Positions 9,451 to 17,459 of a DNA stretch of 64,000 nucleotides are shown one piece after another. The notes beneath the pieces were generated by a model, which was not told the origin of the DNA, did no database searches, and worked only from the letters and a program-made list of their open reading frames with translations. Position numbers and translations under genes: made by a program. Position 1 is the stretch's first letter. Every line of letters begins with the position of its first letter. Source of the stretch: Glaciimonas sp. PCH181 (GTDB lineage Bacteria; Pseudomonadota; Gammaproteobacteria; Burkholderiales; Burkholderiaceae_D). The DNA lies in contig NZ_PYFP01000001.1 of assembly GCF_003056055.1 (NCBI RefSeq), positions 806,001 to 870,000 of the forward strand. Direction: 5' to 3'.

Positions 9451-10374
9451 TCATGTGGCACCAATACCGTTGGCAAAGACGCCCTCACGCGATTCAGCCT
9501 GCGCAATGCGCCCACCCGGCGGTACATCATGCGTTAGCCAGACATTGCCGCCGATGACTGCGCCTTTGCCGAGCGTGATGCGACCGAGGATGGTTGCACC
9601 GGCGTAGATCACGACATCGTCTTCCACTACCGGATGACGTGGCAGGCCTTTTTGTAGATTCCCCTCAGCATCGGTCGGAAAGCGCTTGGCACCGAGCGTG
9701 ACAGCCTGATAAACGCGCACGCGTTCGCCGATGATTGCTGTCTCGCCAATGACGACCCCGGTGCCATGATCAATGAAAAAACCGGCACCTATTTTTGCGC
9801 CGGGATGAATATCGATTCCCGTCGCGCCGTGTGCAAGCTCGGCCACAATCCGGGCCAGCAGCGGCAGACCTAAAGCGTATAACTGATGTCCCAGCCGATA
9901 GTGAATCATTGCCAGCACGCCGGGATAGCACAGCAAGACCTCATCAACGCTGCGCGCCGCCGGGTCGCCTTGATAGGCGGCCAGCACATCGCTGTCGAGC
10001 AAATTGCGTATTTTTGGCAGCGCCGTGGCAAAGGCTCTGGTCGCGGTCAGCGCATCATCGTCGACATTTCTATCTGCCGCGCCAGTCAATCCGGCGTTGT
10101 ATTTCAACTCCAGCCGAACTTGTTTTAGCAATGAATGCAAGGCCGCATCAAGCGCATGCGCGACATGAAAATTTTCACTTTCCTGACGCAGATCCGGAGG
10201 ACCAAGACGCATCGGAAAGAGTACGCCCTTCAAACTATCGAGAATGCTGGCGAGCGCATCCCGCGACGGAAATTCTCTACCGCCGGGTTCACTGGCACGG
10301 CGTTGCGCCAGACGCCAGCTATGACGAGCCTCATGCAGAGATTGCACAATGTTGTTGATATCGAAAGTGGCCAC
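9451..10374 (-). CDS. Serine O-acetyltransferase (EpsC/CysE-like) of the encapsulin operon
   Basis: A 307-residue serine acetyltransferase with an alpha-helical N-terminal half and a C-terminal left-handed beta-helix of hexapeptide repeats (IDIHPGAKIGAGFFIDHG, GVVIGETAIIGERVRVYQAVTLG, GGNVWLTHDVPPGG). It makes O-acetylserine, the acceptor for sulfide in cysteine synthesis. The start is a GTG at 10374 with GAGGA 5 nt upstream. No cysteine synthase sits beside it, so it may feed a CysK/CysM elsewhere. Its place next to the desulfurase suggests a cycle that refills cysteine as the desulfurase drains it. Confidence 0.9.
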   Translation of the reverse strand: MATFDINNIVQSLHEARHSWRLAQRRASEPGGREFPSRDALASILDSLKGVLFPMRLGPPDLRQESENFHVAHALDAALHSLLKQVRLELKYNAGLTGAADRNVDDDALTATRAFATALPKIRNLLDSDVLAAYQGDPAARSVDEVLLCYPGVLAMIHYRLGHQLYALGLPLLARIVAELAHGATGIDIHPGAKIGAGFFIDHGTGVVIGETAIIGERVRVYQAVTLGAKRFPTDAEGNLQKGLPRHPVVEDDVVIYAGATILGRITLGKGAVIGGNVWLTHDVPPGGRIAQAESREGVFANGIGAT

Positions 10375-10450
10375 ACGATTCCTCTAAGGAAAAACGCTAT
10401 TACTGATCGGACTTAGCACTTGCTATGACGACGCCAAGCGCTGCTATTGC

Positions 10451-10936
10451 TCAGTCCTGAACCCAAGGCAGGTCATGAAATCGCCAGCCGTCTGACTTGC
10501 CACGCTGTTGCTGCGCGTCGATTTCCCCTTCAAAGCCTTCCAGCACATTAAAAATACCGGTAAGGCCAGCCTTAGTTGCCGCTTCGGCCGCCAGCGCAGA
10601 ACGTTTGCCACTACGACATAACAGCAGCGCGACGGTATTCTTGCCGCCAATCTTGCTTTCCAATTCACGGACAAAGCGCGGATTTCGCGTCAACGCAGTA
10701 CCTGTTGCCCAAGGCACATGAAGACTTCCCGGAATGTGGCCGACAAACTTACGTTCTTCGTTGGACCGAACATCCACCAACAACACACGATGCGCAGAGA
10801 CAAGATTCCAGGCGACGACCGGTGTAACGCCACCGGCAAAGGGCAATCCAGACGATTCGGCATGCGCTTTGATCGATGCCAGTTGCGGGGGCAATGCAAA
10901 TACAGGTGCAAGTGCAGGTGTGTCAACTACTGACAT
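10451..10936 (-). CDS. Rhodanese-family sulfurtransferase
   Basis: A 161-residue single-domain rhodanese. The active-site loop is CRSGKRS, with the persulfide-forming Cys in LLLCRSGKRSALAA; the substrate-binding GHIPGSLHVPW and the NVLEGFEGEID tail are typical. It is the first gene of the encapsulin operon, 76 bp ahead of the acetyltransferase. Rhodaneses recur in family 2A encapsulin loci, where they could pass sulfane sulfur to or from the shell. No export signal is seen, so it should be cytoplasmic. Confidence 0.9.
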   Translation of the reverse strand: MSVVDTPALAPVFALPPQLASIKAHAESSGLPFAGGVTPVVAWNLVSAHRVLLVDVRSNEERKFVGHIPGSLHVPWATGTALTRNPRFVRELESKIGGKNTVALLLCRSGKRSALAAEAATKAGLTGIFNVLEGFEGEIDAQQQRGKSDGWRFHDLPWVQD

Positions 10937-11246
10937 AATGAGACCTCAATGATTGTTCGAATGATACGGAATTGCGGGCATTCTGATGGCGATAGACCAC
11001 AGCAATCTCTTGACATAAATGTACGGTCCGGCAAACTGAAATCAAACGAATAAAAACGCGCTCCCAAAGACGAAAAACAAATAAAGGATTTTCGATCCAG
11101 GTGACTGTTGTATTGGAAATAGCCGTGCGGTTATATTGATATCGATTAAACGTCGTTAGCGCAGCGATGGACTGTCTATATACTTTTTAAACGTTATCTT
11201 TCCCGTTGCATCCACTTTCTTCCGGCCCATCCGCCGCCCTTACGAC
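10937..11246. promoter_or_regulatory. Divergent intergenic region between encapsulin operon and monooxygenase gene
   Basis: This 310-bp gap holds no open gene. Two transcription units diverge from it, so both promoters must lie here. A TTGACA hexamer on the plus strand at 11010-11015 is a candidate -35 but lacks a good -10 at the normal distance. I see no clear operator. Confidence 0.5.
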
Positions 11247-12578
11247 ATGGTCTCTCGACGTCAACTAAAGCTGGGTGCCTTCATGCGCCCCATCAGCATT
11301 CATACCGGCGCGTGGCGTTATCCCGGTGCATTTCCCGACGCCAATTTCAATCTGGCGCATCTCAAGCGCTTCATCCAAAAGCTGGAGAGTGGGCGCTTCG
11401 ATGCATTCTTCATGGCAGATCATCTTGCTGTGCTGAACATGCCGATCGAGGCGCTCAAGCGCAGCCACACCGTGACGTCCTTCGAACCATTCACGCTCTT
11501 GTCCGCATTAAGTCAGGTCACCGAACATATCGGGCTAATCGCCACGGCATCGACAAGTTTCGATGAACCATTCCACGTCGCGCGGCGGTTTGCGTCGCTG
11601 GATCATCTGAGCGCCGGTCGTGCAGGCTGGAATATTGTGACGACCTCCAATCCAGAGGCTGCGCTGAATTTCGGCTTGGAAGAACACTTGCAGCACGACG
11701 CCCGTTATGCTCGGGCGCGTGAGTTTTACGACGTCGTGACCGGTCTTTGGGACAGCTGGCATGACGATGCCTTTGTGCGTAACGCGGAAACCGGCGTATT
11801 TTTTGAACCGGAAAGATTGCACGTCCTCAATCATCGCGGACCGCATCTATCGGTAAAAGGGCCGTTGAATATTGCCCGTCCGGTTCAGGGCTGGCCGGTA
11901 GTTGTCCAGGCTGGCGCATCGGATTCCGGACGCCAACTTGCTGCGGAAACGGCCGAAGTCGTGTTCACCGCACAGTCATCTCTGGCAGACGGTCAACGCT
12001 TTTATGCCGATGTAAAAGGGCGCATGGAGCGCATCGGCAGAGACCCCGAACATCTCAAGATATTACCGGGCGCGCTGGTCGTGGTCGGCGACACATTAGA
12101 GCAGGCAAAGGCGATTAGGGCACGTCTGGATAGTCTGGTGCACTACGAAAGCGCGATTGCCTCGCTGTCGATTGCACTGGGGCACGATGCATCGAAATTC
12201 GATCCGGATCGCCCCTTGCCAGAAATTCCGCCCTCGAATGCCAGCAAAAGTGCACGCGAACGCGTGATCGCACTGGCGCATAAAGATAATCTGACGGTGC
12301 GGCAATTGGCGCAGCGACTGGGCGGATATTCGGGGCTTGCCATTGTCGGTACGCCAGCGTCGATTGCGGATGAAATGCAAGAATGGCTGGAGACCGGAGG
12401 ATCGGATGGTTTCAATATTATGTTCCCATGGCTACCGGGCGGCCTTGATGACTTTGTTGATAAGGTAGTGCCGGAACTGCAACGTCGAGGGATTTTTCGC
12501 CGTGAGTACGAAGGTAAAACCTTACGAGAAAATCTTGGGTTGCCAAGACCGGTGAATAAATATTTTGCCGCTTCCTGA
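11247..12578 (+). CDS. FMN-dependent monooxygenase of the NtaA/SnaA/DszA (LLM) family
   Basis: A 443-residue luciferase-like flavin monooxygenase. The N-terminus (LKLGAFMRPISIHTGAWRYPGA) and SAGRAGWNIVTTSNPEAALNFG are diagnostic of the NtaA/SnaA/SoxA/DszA branch, which uses FMNH2 from a separate reductase and often cleaves C-S or C-N bonds of sulfones, sulfonates or chelators. The start at 11247 (MVSRRQLKLG) is the family-like one. It sits between two sulfur operons and could release sulfur from compounds taken up by either ABC importer. No flavin reductase gene is adjacent. The substrate is not predictable. Confidence 0.88.
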   Translation: MVSRRQLKLGAFMRPISIHTGAWRYPGAFPDANFNLAHLKRFIQKLESGRFDAFFMADHLAVLNMPIEALKRSHTVTSFEPFTLLSALSQVTEHIGLIATASTSFDEPFHVARRFASLDHLSAGRAGWNIVTTSNPEAALNFGLEEHLQHDARYARAREFYDVVTGLWDSWHDDAFVRNAETGVFFEPERLHVLNHRGPHLSVKGPLNIARPVQGWPVVVQAGASDSGRQLAAETAEVVFTAQSSLADGQRFYADVKGRMERIGRDPEHLKILPGALVVVGDTLEQAKAIRARLDSLVHYESAIASLSIALGHDASKFDPDRPLPEIPPSNASKSARERVIALAHKDNLTVRQLAQRLGGYSGLAIVGTPASIADEMQEWLETGGSDGFNIMFPWLPGGLDDFVDKVVPELQRRGIFRREYEGKTLRENLGLPRPVNKYFAAS

Positions 12579-12625
12579 TAGGCTCGCATGAGGAGAATTT
12601 CGGGCTTCACCACGACAGCCTGCAT

Positions 12626-12964
12626 TCAGGCTCGCCCGATAACCGCTAGTCTTTCTGCAGACGCGATGGCGTCATCGGCAGACAGAAGTTCTTGCAAATA
12701 GAGCCACGGATAGATGCCGCGATCATGGCCATCGTTGAAGATCAATTGCATGCCATATTGACCGACCAGACGCACTTCCGTCAGCCGAATATCTTCGGCT
12801 ACGGTCAATTCGGCCTTTGAATGCAGCCGTAAGGCCTTGCAATCAGCACACCGGCAACAACTGCGCAGGAAAAGATGCGACAGAATTTGCTGAACGCCAT
12901 CGTCCCAATCGATACTGAGTTGGGCGCTGATGGTTTGATTACTGATGTTGAGCGGATGTGGCAT
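12626..12964 (-). CDS. DUF971 (gamma-butyrobetaine hydroxylase N-terminal-like) protein
   Basis: A 112-residue stand-alone DUF971 domain. Visible hallmarks are CRCADCKALR (Cys residues likely binding zinc in this family) and GHDRGIYPWLYLQEL near the C-terminus. The domain also occurs at the N-terminus of gamma-butyrobetaine hydroxylase and beside iron-sulfur carrier genes. Here it is the last gene of the operon running from 20022, 13 bp after the HEAT-repeat gene. Its role, perhaps in metal or Fe-S supply to the upstream flavoprotein/ferredoxin pair, is inference. Confidence 0.85.
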   Translation of the reverse strand: MPHPLNISNQTISAQLSIDWDDGVQQILSHLFLRSCCRCADCKALRLHSKAELTVAEDIRLTEVRLVGQYGMQLIFNDGHDRGIYPWLYLQELLSADDAIASAERLAVIGRA

Positions 12965-12977
12965 GAGATGTCTGTGC

Positions 12978-13961
12978 TCAAGCGCCAGCGCGAATCTGTT
13001 CCAACGCCAATCGCACCGCCTTGCGGACTTCGGGATCAGGGTCTTGTTCTGCTATCAGCAGCGCGGGAAGTGCGGCGGCATCGCCAATCTCGCCCAGTGA
13101 CAAGGCAGCTTCTTTACGCAGATTGCTGATCTGGTGTTGCAAGGTCTGAAGCAACGGCGTCACTGCAACCGCGCTGCGTAGTCGGCCAAGACTGCGTGTA
13201 GCGCGCAGGCGCACTTGCCAATACGCATCGTCCAATGTCGTAATCAGATCGGCGGTTGCGGCCTCCAGACGCAGTTTTCCCAATGTAGTAGCGGCTTCTT
13301 CGCGCACCTGCCAGGCCGCGTCACGTAATGCTGCGAGCAATGCTGGCAATACGCTATCGTCAGTGGCAAAACCTAGTGCGCCGGTGGCGGCGCGACGCAC
13401 TTCCGGATCGATATCGCTGGCAGCCAGCTGCATGATAAGGCCGAGCGCGCGGACTTGCTTTAAATAACCCAGGACCGAAATCGCCTCACGTCGTACCGAT
13501 GCATCGGCATGGGTCAAAGCGGCCAGCGCTGGCTCCAGACTCTCCGGCACGCGCAGCTCACGCAAGGCGCGCAAGATGGCTACACGTACGAACGGTCGCT
13601 CATCCAACGCTCGGGGCAAGAGCAGGATGGCCGATTCGGGATCCTTCAATTCGCTGAGTGCGTGGGCGGCGGCTTCGCGTACTTCCGTGTCTTCGTCGGT
13701 CAGCAGGTCGATCAGGGCGGCAACGCTGTCGTCATTTTCAAACGCTTCTAGCGCCCGGGCAGCCTCTAGCCGAACTTCGGCTGAAGGATCTTGCAGCGCC
13801 TCCACGAGCAGCGGTGCATGTTCGTCAGCAGCAACATCGATCAGATCGAGCACGGCAATGCGGCGAATCGCGGCGTCCGGATTTTGCAGGCGGTGACGAA
13901 AATCGTTGATTTCGTCATCGTACGAATGGCTTTTGATGCTGAGGGAATTGGCTGCGCTCAC
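12978..13961 (-). CDS. HEAT/PBS-lyase repeat protein
   Basis: About 327 residues made almost entirely of roughly ten 31-residue HEAT-like repeats (for example DPSAEVRLEAARALEAF, DEDTEVREAAAHALSEL, DPEVRRAATGALGF), giving a curved alpha-helical scaffold. The frame extends to a TTG at 13982, but the GTG at 13961 has AAGGA 8 nt upstream and follows the ATPase gene stop by 10 bp, so it is preferred. There is no signal peptide or catalytic motif. As part of an ABC-transporter/AprAB-like operon it may be an assembly or protein-interaction factor; this is inference. Confidence 0.82.
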   Translation of the reverse strand: MSAANSLSIKSHSYDDEINDFRHRLQNPDAAIRRIAVLDLIDVAADEHAPLLVEALQDPSAEVRLEAARALEAFENDDSVAALIDLLTDEDTEVREAAAHALSELKDPESAILLLPRALDERPFVRVAILRALRELRVPESLEPALAALTHADASVRREAISVLGYLKQVRALGLIMQLAASDIDPEVRRAATGALGFATDDSVLPALLAALRDAAWQVREEAATTLGKLRLEAATADLITTLDDAYWQVRLRATRSLGRLRSAVAVTPLLQTLQHQISNLRKEAALSLGEIGDAAALPALLIAEQDPDPEVRKAVRLALEQIRAGA

Positions 13962-13971
13962 TGCATAGTCC

Positions 13972-14814
13972 TTAAATGGCAAATTGAATATCGGTCAGCT
14001 TCGGTGCGCCGAGCGGACTGAGGCGCTCCAGCGGCACGACTCTGGTTTCGGGATGGAGCAGGGCGAGGCAATGTCGCTTTAAGTCCGTGAACTGCGGCGA
14101 TGTCACTAGTTCCGGTCCGCGTGGTCGAGGAAAGTCGATCTTGATCTCTTCGATGATGCGTCCGGGTCTGGGACTCATCACCAAAATACGGTCAGCCAAA
14201 AATAAGGCTTCATCAATATCGTGGGTAATGAACAAGATCGTGGTTTCGATCCGCGCCCAGACTGCCAGCAGCAGTTCCTGCATTTTTAGCCGCGTCTGTG
14301 CATCAAGCGCGCCGAATGGCTCATCCATTAGCATGACCCGAGGATGGTTGATCAGGACGCGTGCAATTTCGACGCGTTGCTGCATGCCGCCGGACAAATG
14401 CGCCGGATAGCTGTGCTCAAAGTCTTCTAGCCCGACCAGTTTCAACAGATCGCGAGCCCGCTGGTGACGTTCACGACGCGCGACGCCTTTCATTTTGAGG
14501 CCAAAGGCGACATTGTCGAGCACACGTTTCCATGGAAATAAGGTGTGGTGTTGAAACACCAGCCCGCGATCCGGATGCGGCCCATCCACGGCGATGCCAT
14601 CCACGCGAACGCTGCCCGCGCTGGTTGCTAGATGTCCCGCCAGCGCACCCAGCAAAGTTGACTTACCGCATCCTGAAGGTCCGAGTACGCAGACGAATTC
14701 GCCGGGCGCAATGGAAATGGAAACGTCATGCAAGGCTTCGAATCGACGCTTTCCTTCGCCCAATTGAATATGCAAGCGGTCGATATCGACCTTGCCGAAC
14801 TGTTCTGTCCCCAT
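13972..14814 (-). CDS. ABC transporter ATP-binding protein (nitrate/sulfonate/taurine class)
   Basis: About 280 residues with Walker A GPSGCGKST, signature [15 protein letters not shown] and Walker B MLMDEPFGALD. The start is the ATG at 14814, 5 bp after the permease stop; the longer frame to 15012 is a shadow of the permease. It powers the second importer in the window. The last ~25 residues (RVVPLERLSPLGAPKLTDIQ) form a short extension. Confidence 0.88.
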   Translation of the reverse strand: MGTEQFGKVDIDRLHIQLGEGKRRFEALHDVSISIAPGEFVCVLGPSGCGKSTLLGALAGHLATSAGSVRVDGIAVDGPHPDRGLVFQHHTLFPWKRVLDNVAFGLKMKGVARRERHQRARDLLKLVGLEDFEHSYPAHLSGGMQQRVEIARVLINHPRVMLMDEPFGALDAQTRLKMQELLLAVWARIETTILFITHDIDEALFLADRILVMSPRPGRIIEEIKIDFPRPRGPELVTSPQFTDLKRHCLALLHPETRVVPLERLSPLGAPKLTDIQFAI

Positions 14815-14819
14815 GGCGT

Positions 14820-15710
14820 TTACCTTTGCAACCGATACCAGGGCATCAGCAGGCTGCCCAGTTTTTTGATTAGGGCGCTGCTGCCCATGCCCATCACACC
14901 GATAAATAGCATGCCGACGATGATGTTCGCATAATTCTGGATCGTGTACGACGCCCAGGTGTAGTAGCCAATGCCGAATTGACCAGCGATCATCTCCGCC
15001 GTGACCAGACAAAACCAGGCCGTGCCCATACCGATTGACAGGCCGGTGACAATACTGGGCGCGGCAGCTGGCAGGATGACTTCGGCAAAGATGGCGCGCC
15101 GTCCGCTGCCCAGACTACGCGCTGAGGCGATCAGGCGTGGATCGACGCCTTCAACGCCATGAATCGTATTGAGCAGAATCGGAAACAGCGCGCCAATAAA
15201 GGTGATATAGATCATCGAGATTTCAGACGACGGGAACATCAAGATCGCTAACGGAATCCACGCAACCGCCGGAATCGGCCGCAGCAGCTCCAGCGGCGGC
15301 ATCAACACATCCCCCACCCAGCGCAGGCGCCCGATGAGCATGCCCAGCACGATACCGGCCAGCGCAGCAACGATGAAACCGGCAAAGACGCGATACAGAC
15401 TTGCGCTCAGATGCGACAGCAGCTTGGGCGATTGCAGCAACGCCCAAGCCGCCTGAATGACTTCTTGAGGCGAAGGTACGTTTTGAAACGTAATCAATCC
15501 CAGATTGAGGTGGTGAGTAGATGCCATTTGCCAAAGCAACAAACAAATCACGATGGAAGCCAGACGCAACCCATAGTGCAGCCATTGCAGCGAGACGATA
15601 TCGAAGGAAAGCGGCGTCGGCAATCGTCGCTGCCGACTCTTTCTTGACGCCAATGCCTCGCCTTGCAGAACGCTGTCCTCGGACGCGTGAAATGAAGAAC
15701 TCAGGGCCAT
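14820..15710 (-). CDS. ABC transporter permease (nitrate/sulfonate/taurine class)
   Basis: A 296-residue inner-membrane permease with about six hydrophobic segments after a basic N-terminal tail. The EAA loop is RLIASARSLGSGRRAIFAEV followed by LPAAAPSIVTGLSI. The ATG at 15710 follows the binding-protein gene by 34 bp. It pairs with the ATPase gene 5 bp downstream. It is distinct from the permease at 3244, so the region has two separate importers of the same class. Confidence 0.87.
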   Translation of the reverse strand: MALSSSFHASEDSVLQGEALASRKSRQRRLPTPLSFDIVSLQWLHYGLRLASIVICLLLWQMASTHHLNLGLITFQNVPSPQEVIQAAWALLQSPKLLSHLSASLYRVFAGFIVAALAGIVLGMLIGRLRWVGDVLMPPLELLRPIPAVAWIPLAILMFPSSEISMIYITFIGALFPILLNTIHGVEGVDPRLIASARSLGSGRRAIFAEVILPAAAPSIVTGLSIGMGTAWFCLVTAEMIAGQFGIGYYTWASYTIQNYANIIVGMLFIGVMGMGSSALIKKLGSLLMPWYRLQR

Positions 15711-15744
15711 GAACTGACTCCGTCGGATAGTTGGGTGGAGATAA

Positions 15745-17154
15745 TTAAACTGAACCGACGGCTTTGGCAGCGCTGAAATCCAGTACCTTGCCGTTGTTCT
15801 TCTTAGCCCAAGCCTCTGCCGATGCTTTCAGCAGAAAGGCGCTGATGTCATTCTTGCTTTGCACGAACCAAGCGTCGGCCCCTAATAGTTTCAAGCCACT
15901 TTCGCGGTCATGAGCATAGACCGTGCGGATCTTCTTGCCGGATTTCTCTAGCTTGCGCGCCTCGGATAATGCGGTTTCCAGCGATGCGTAATGACGTACC
16001 AGTGGCTCGCCTTGTACCCAGATTTGGCCGACGCGTTTCGGATCGGTGATGGGCTTGCCGGTCAAGGCATCCTTGGCGATCAATGGTGACTTCGCATAGT
16101 TCTTCAGATGGGCATCGTAGTCGAGGCCAGATTGTTTAAAGGCCGTGCGGATGTAATCATCGACGATAAAGGTATTGGCATCCAGATCAGTCTCAGTGCG
16201 CTTCATAGCCTTGAGCGTGTCGATCGATGTTTTAACGGCCTGGCGGTATTCAGGCTTCCAGGTGAAATCACGTGTTTGCAGTCCCAGAGGGCCATGGAAC
16301 AGATAACTGACTTCGGCCTCAATGCCGGTGACTTTTTCGATCAGCTCGCTATATTTCTCCGGCTCGGCGGTCATCAGGCGGTCTGCCTCGATGGCGGCGC
16401 GCAGGTAAGCGACGACGATTTCCGGATACTTCTTGGCATAGTCGCTATCAACCAAACTGCCGTGCAGGGTAGGGGCGTTGGCTTGCGAACCATCGAAAAT
16501 CTTGCGTGCATAGCCGCGATGCGGGAATAACTCCGCGAACGGCACGAAGTCGGCATGCGCATCGATCTTATTACTTTGCAACGCGGAACCGGCGACTTCT
16601 GGGGCTTGGGTAATGATGTTGACATCTTTCTCCGGGTCCCAGCCCTGTTCCTTGACGGCACGCAACAGCATACCGTGGGCAGTGGAAGCGAAAGGCACCG
16701 AAATTGTCTTGCCCTTCAACTCGGCAAGCGATTGCACGCTGGATGCTTTCGGCACCACGATGCCATTACCGCTGCCGGTCGTACTGCCTGATAGCACAGC
16801 GATGAAAAGGCTACGCTTACCAGCTTTCTGGAAAGCCGCGCCATTGAAAGAACCGGGGAAATCAGCCATTGAGCCGATATCCAGCTTGCCAGCGACCATT
16901 TCGTTAGTCAGCGGCGCACCGGAAGTGAAATTTTTCCACTGAATATCGTATTGCGCATCTTTGTATTTGCCGTCATGCGGCAGATACTTTTCCAGCAGTT
17001 TCAACTCACGGATCATCAGACCGCCGGTGGCGCAATTGATGGTGGTGTCTTGCGTGCCGATGGCGATACGAATCGTTTCCGCACTAGCGGAGCCGACCAT
17101 GAAAGCGAGCGAAATGCCGAACAACGCTGTAAAGATATTTTGACGAAAATGCAT
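15745..17154 (-). CDS. ABC transporter substrate-binding protein with C-terminal extension
   Basis: About 469 residues, far longer than a typical 320-340-residue TauA/SsuA protein. A signal peptide (MHFRQNIFTALFGISLAFMVGSASA) precedes a NMT1/TauA-type domain (NEMVAGKLDIGSMADFP, TISVPFASTAHGMLLRAV). The last ~110 residues include a segment (VYAHDRESGLKLLGADAWFV, then AEAWAKKNNGKVLDFSAA) that resembles the end of NosL-type domains; that likeness is by eye only. The ATG at 17154 has GGAG about 8 nt upstream. It follows the ferredoxin gene by 52 bp. The ligand is unknown. Confidence 0.85.
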   Translation of the reverse strand: MHFRQNIFTALFGISLAFMVGSASAETIRIAIGTQDTTINCATGGLMIRELKLLEKYLPHDGKYKDAQYDIQWKNFTSGAPLTNEMVAGKLDIGSMADFPGSFNGAAFQKAGKRSLFIAVLSGSTTGSGNGIVVPKASSVQSLAELKGKTISVPFASTAHGMLLRAVKEQGWDPEKDVNIITQAPEVAGSALQSNKIDAHADFVPFAELFPHRGYARKIFDGSQANAPTLHGSLVDSDYAKKYPEIVVAYLRAAIEADRLMTAEPEKYSELIEKVTGIEAEVSYLFHGPLGLQTRDFTWKPEYRQAVKTSIDTLKAMKRTETDLDANTFIVDDYIRTAFKQSGLDYDAHLKNYAKSPLIAKDALTGKPITDPKRVGQIWVQGEPLVRHYASLETALSEARKLEKSGKKIRTVYAHDRESGLKLLGADAWFVQSKNDISAFLLKASAEAWAKKNNGKVLDFSAAKAVGSV

Positions 17155-17206
17155 AGTTACTTCTCCGATGAAAAGGTCTGTCAAGCTTGTGTGTCTGTCA
17201 GCGCTG

Positions 17207-17440
17207 TCAGCGCAATAAGTAAGGTATGTCTACGTGGACTGCGCCGGTTGGACAGTCCGTCTCGCAGGGCATGCAATACCAGCATTCATCGAACTTCATG
17301 AAAGCCTTGCCTTTGGAGAGGTCGATAGCCAGGACATCGAGTGGGCAGACATCGACGCAGACGGTGCAGCCTTTCTCGGCGATGCATTTATCTTCGTCGA
17401 TCGTCACGGGAACGCTGGTGATGTTAAAAGCGGTTGGCAT
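17207..17440 (-). CDS. AprB-like 2x[4Fe-4S] ferredoxin
   Basis: A 77-residue protein with two cysteine clusters: CIAEKGCTVCVDVCP near the N-terminus and CWYCMPCETDCP further on, enough for two [4Fe-4S] centres. The second cluster and its tail (DECWYCMPC, then AVHVDIPYLLR) resemble the core of adenylylsulfate reductase beta subunit (AprB) more than ordinary bacterial ferredoxins, though AprB is longer. It is encoded 19 bp after the AprA-like flavoprotein, so the two probably form one redox enzyme, with the ferredoxin passing electrons to or from FAD. Confidence 0.88.
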   Translation of the reverse strand: MPTAFNITSVPVTIDEDKCIAEKGCTVCVDVCPLDVLAIDLSKGKAFMKFDECWYCMPCETDCPTGAVHVDIPYLLR

Positions 17441-17459
17441 GGGTGGTCCTCACTCTGTT

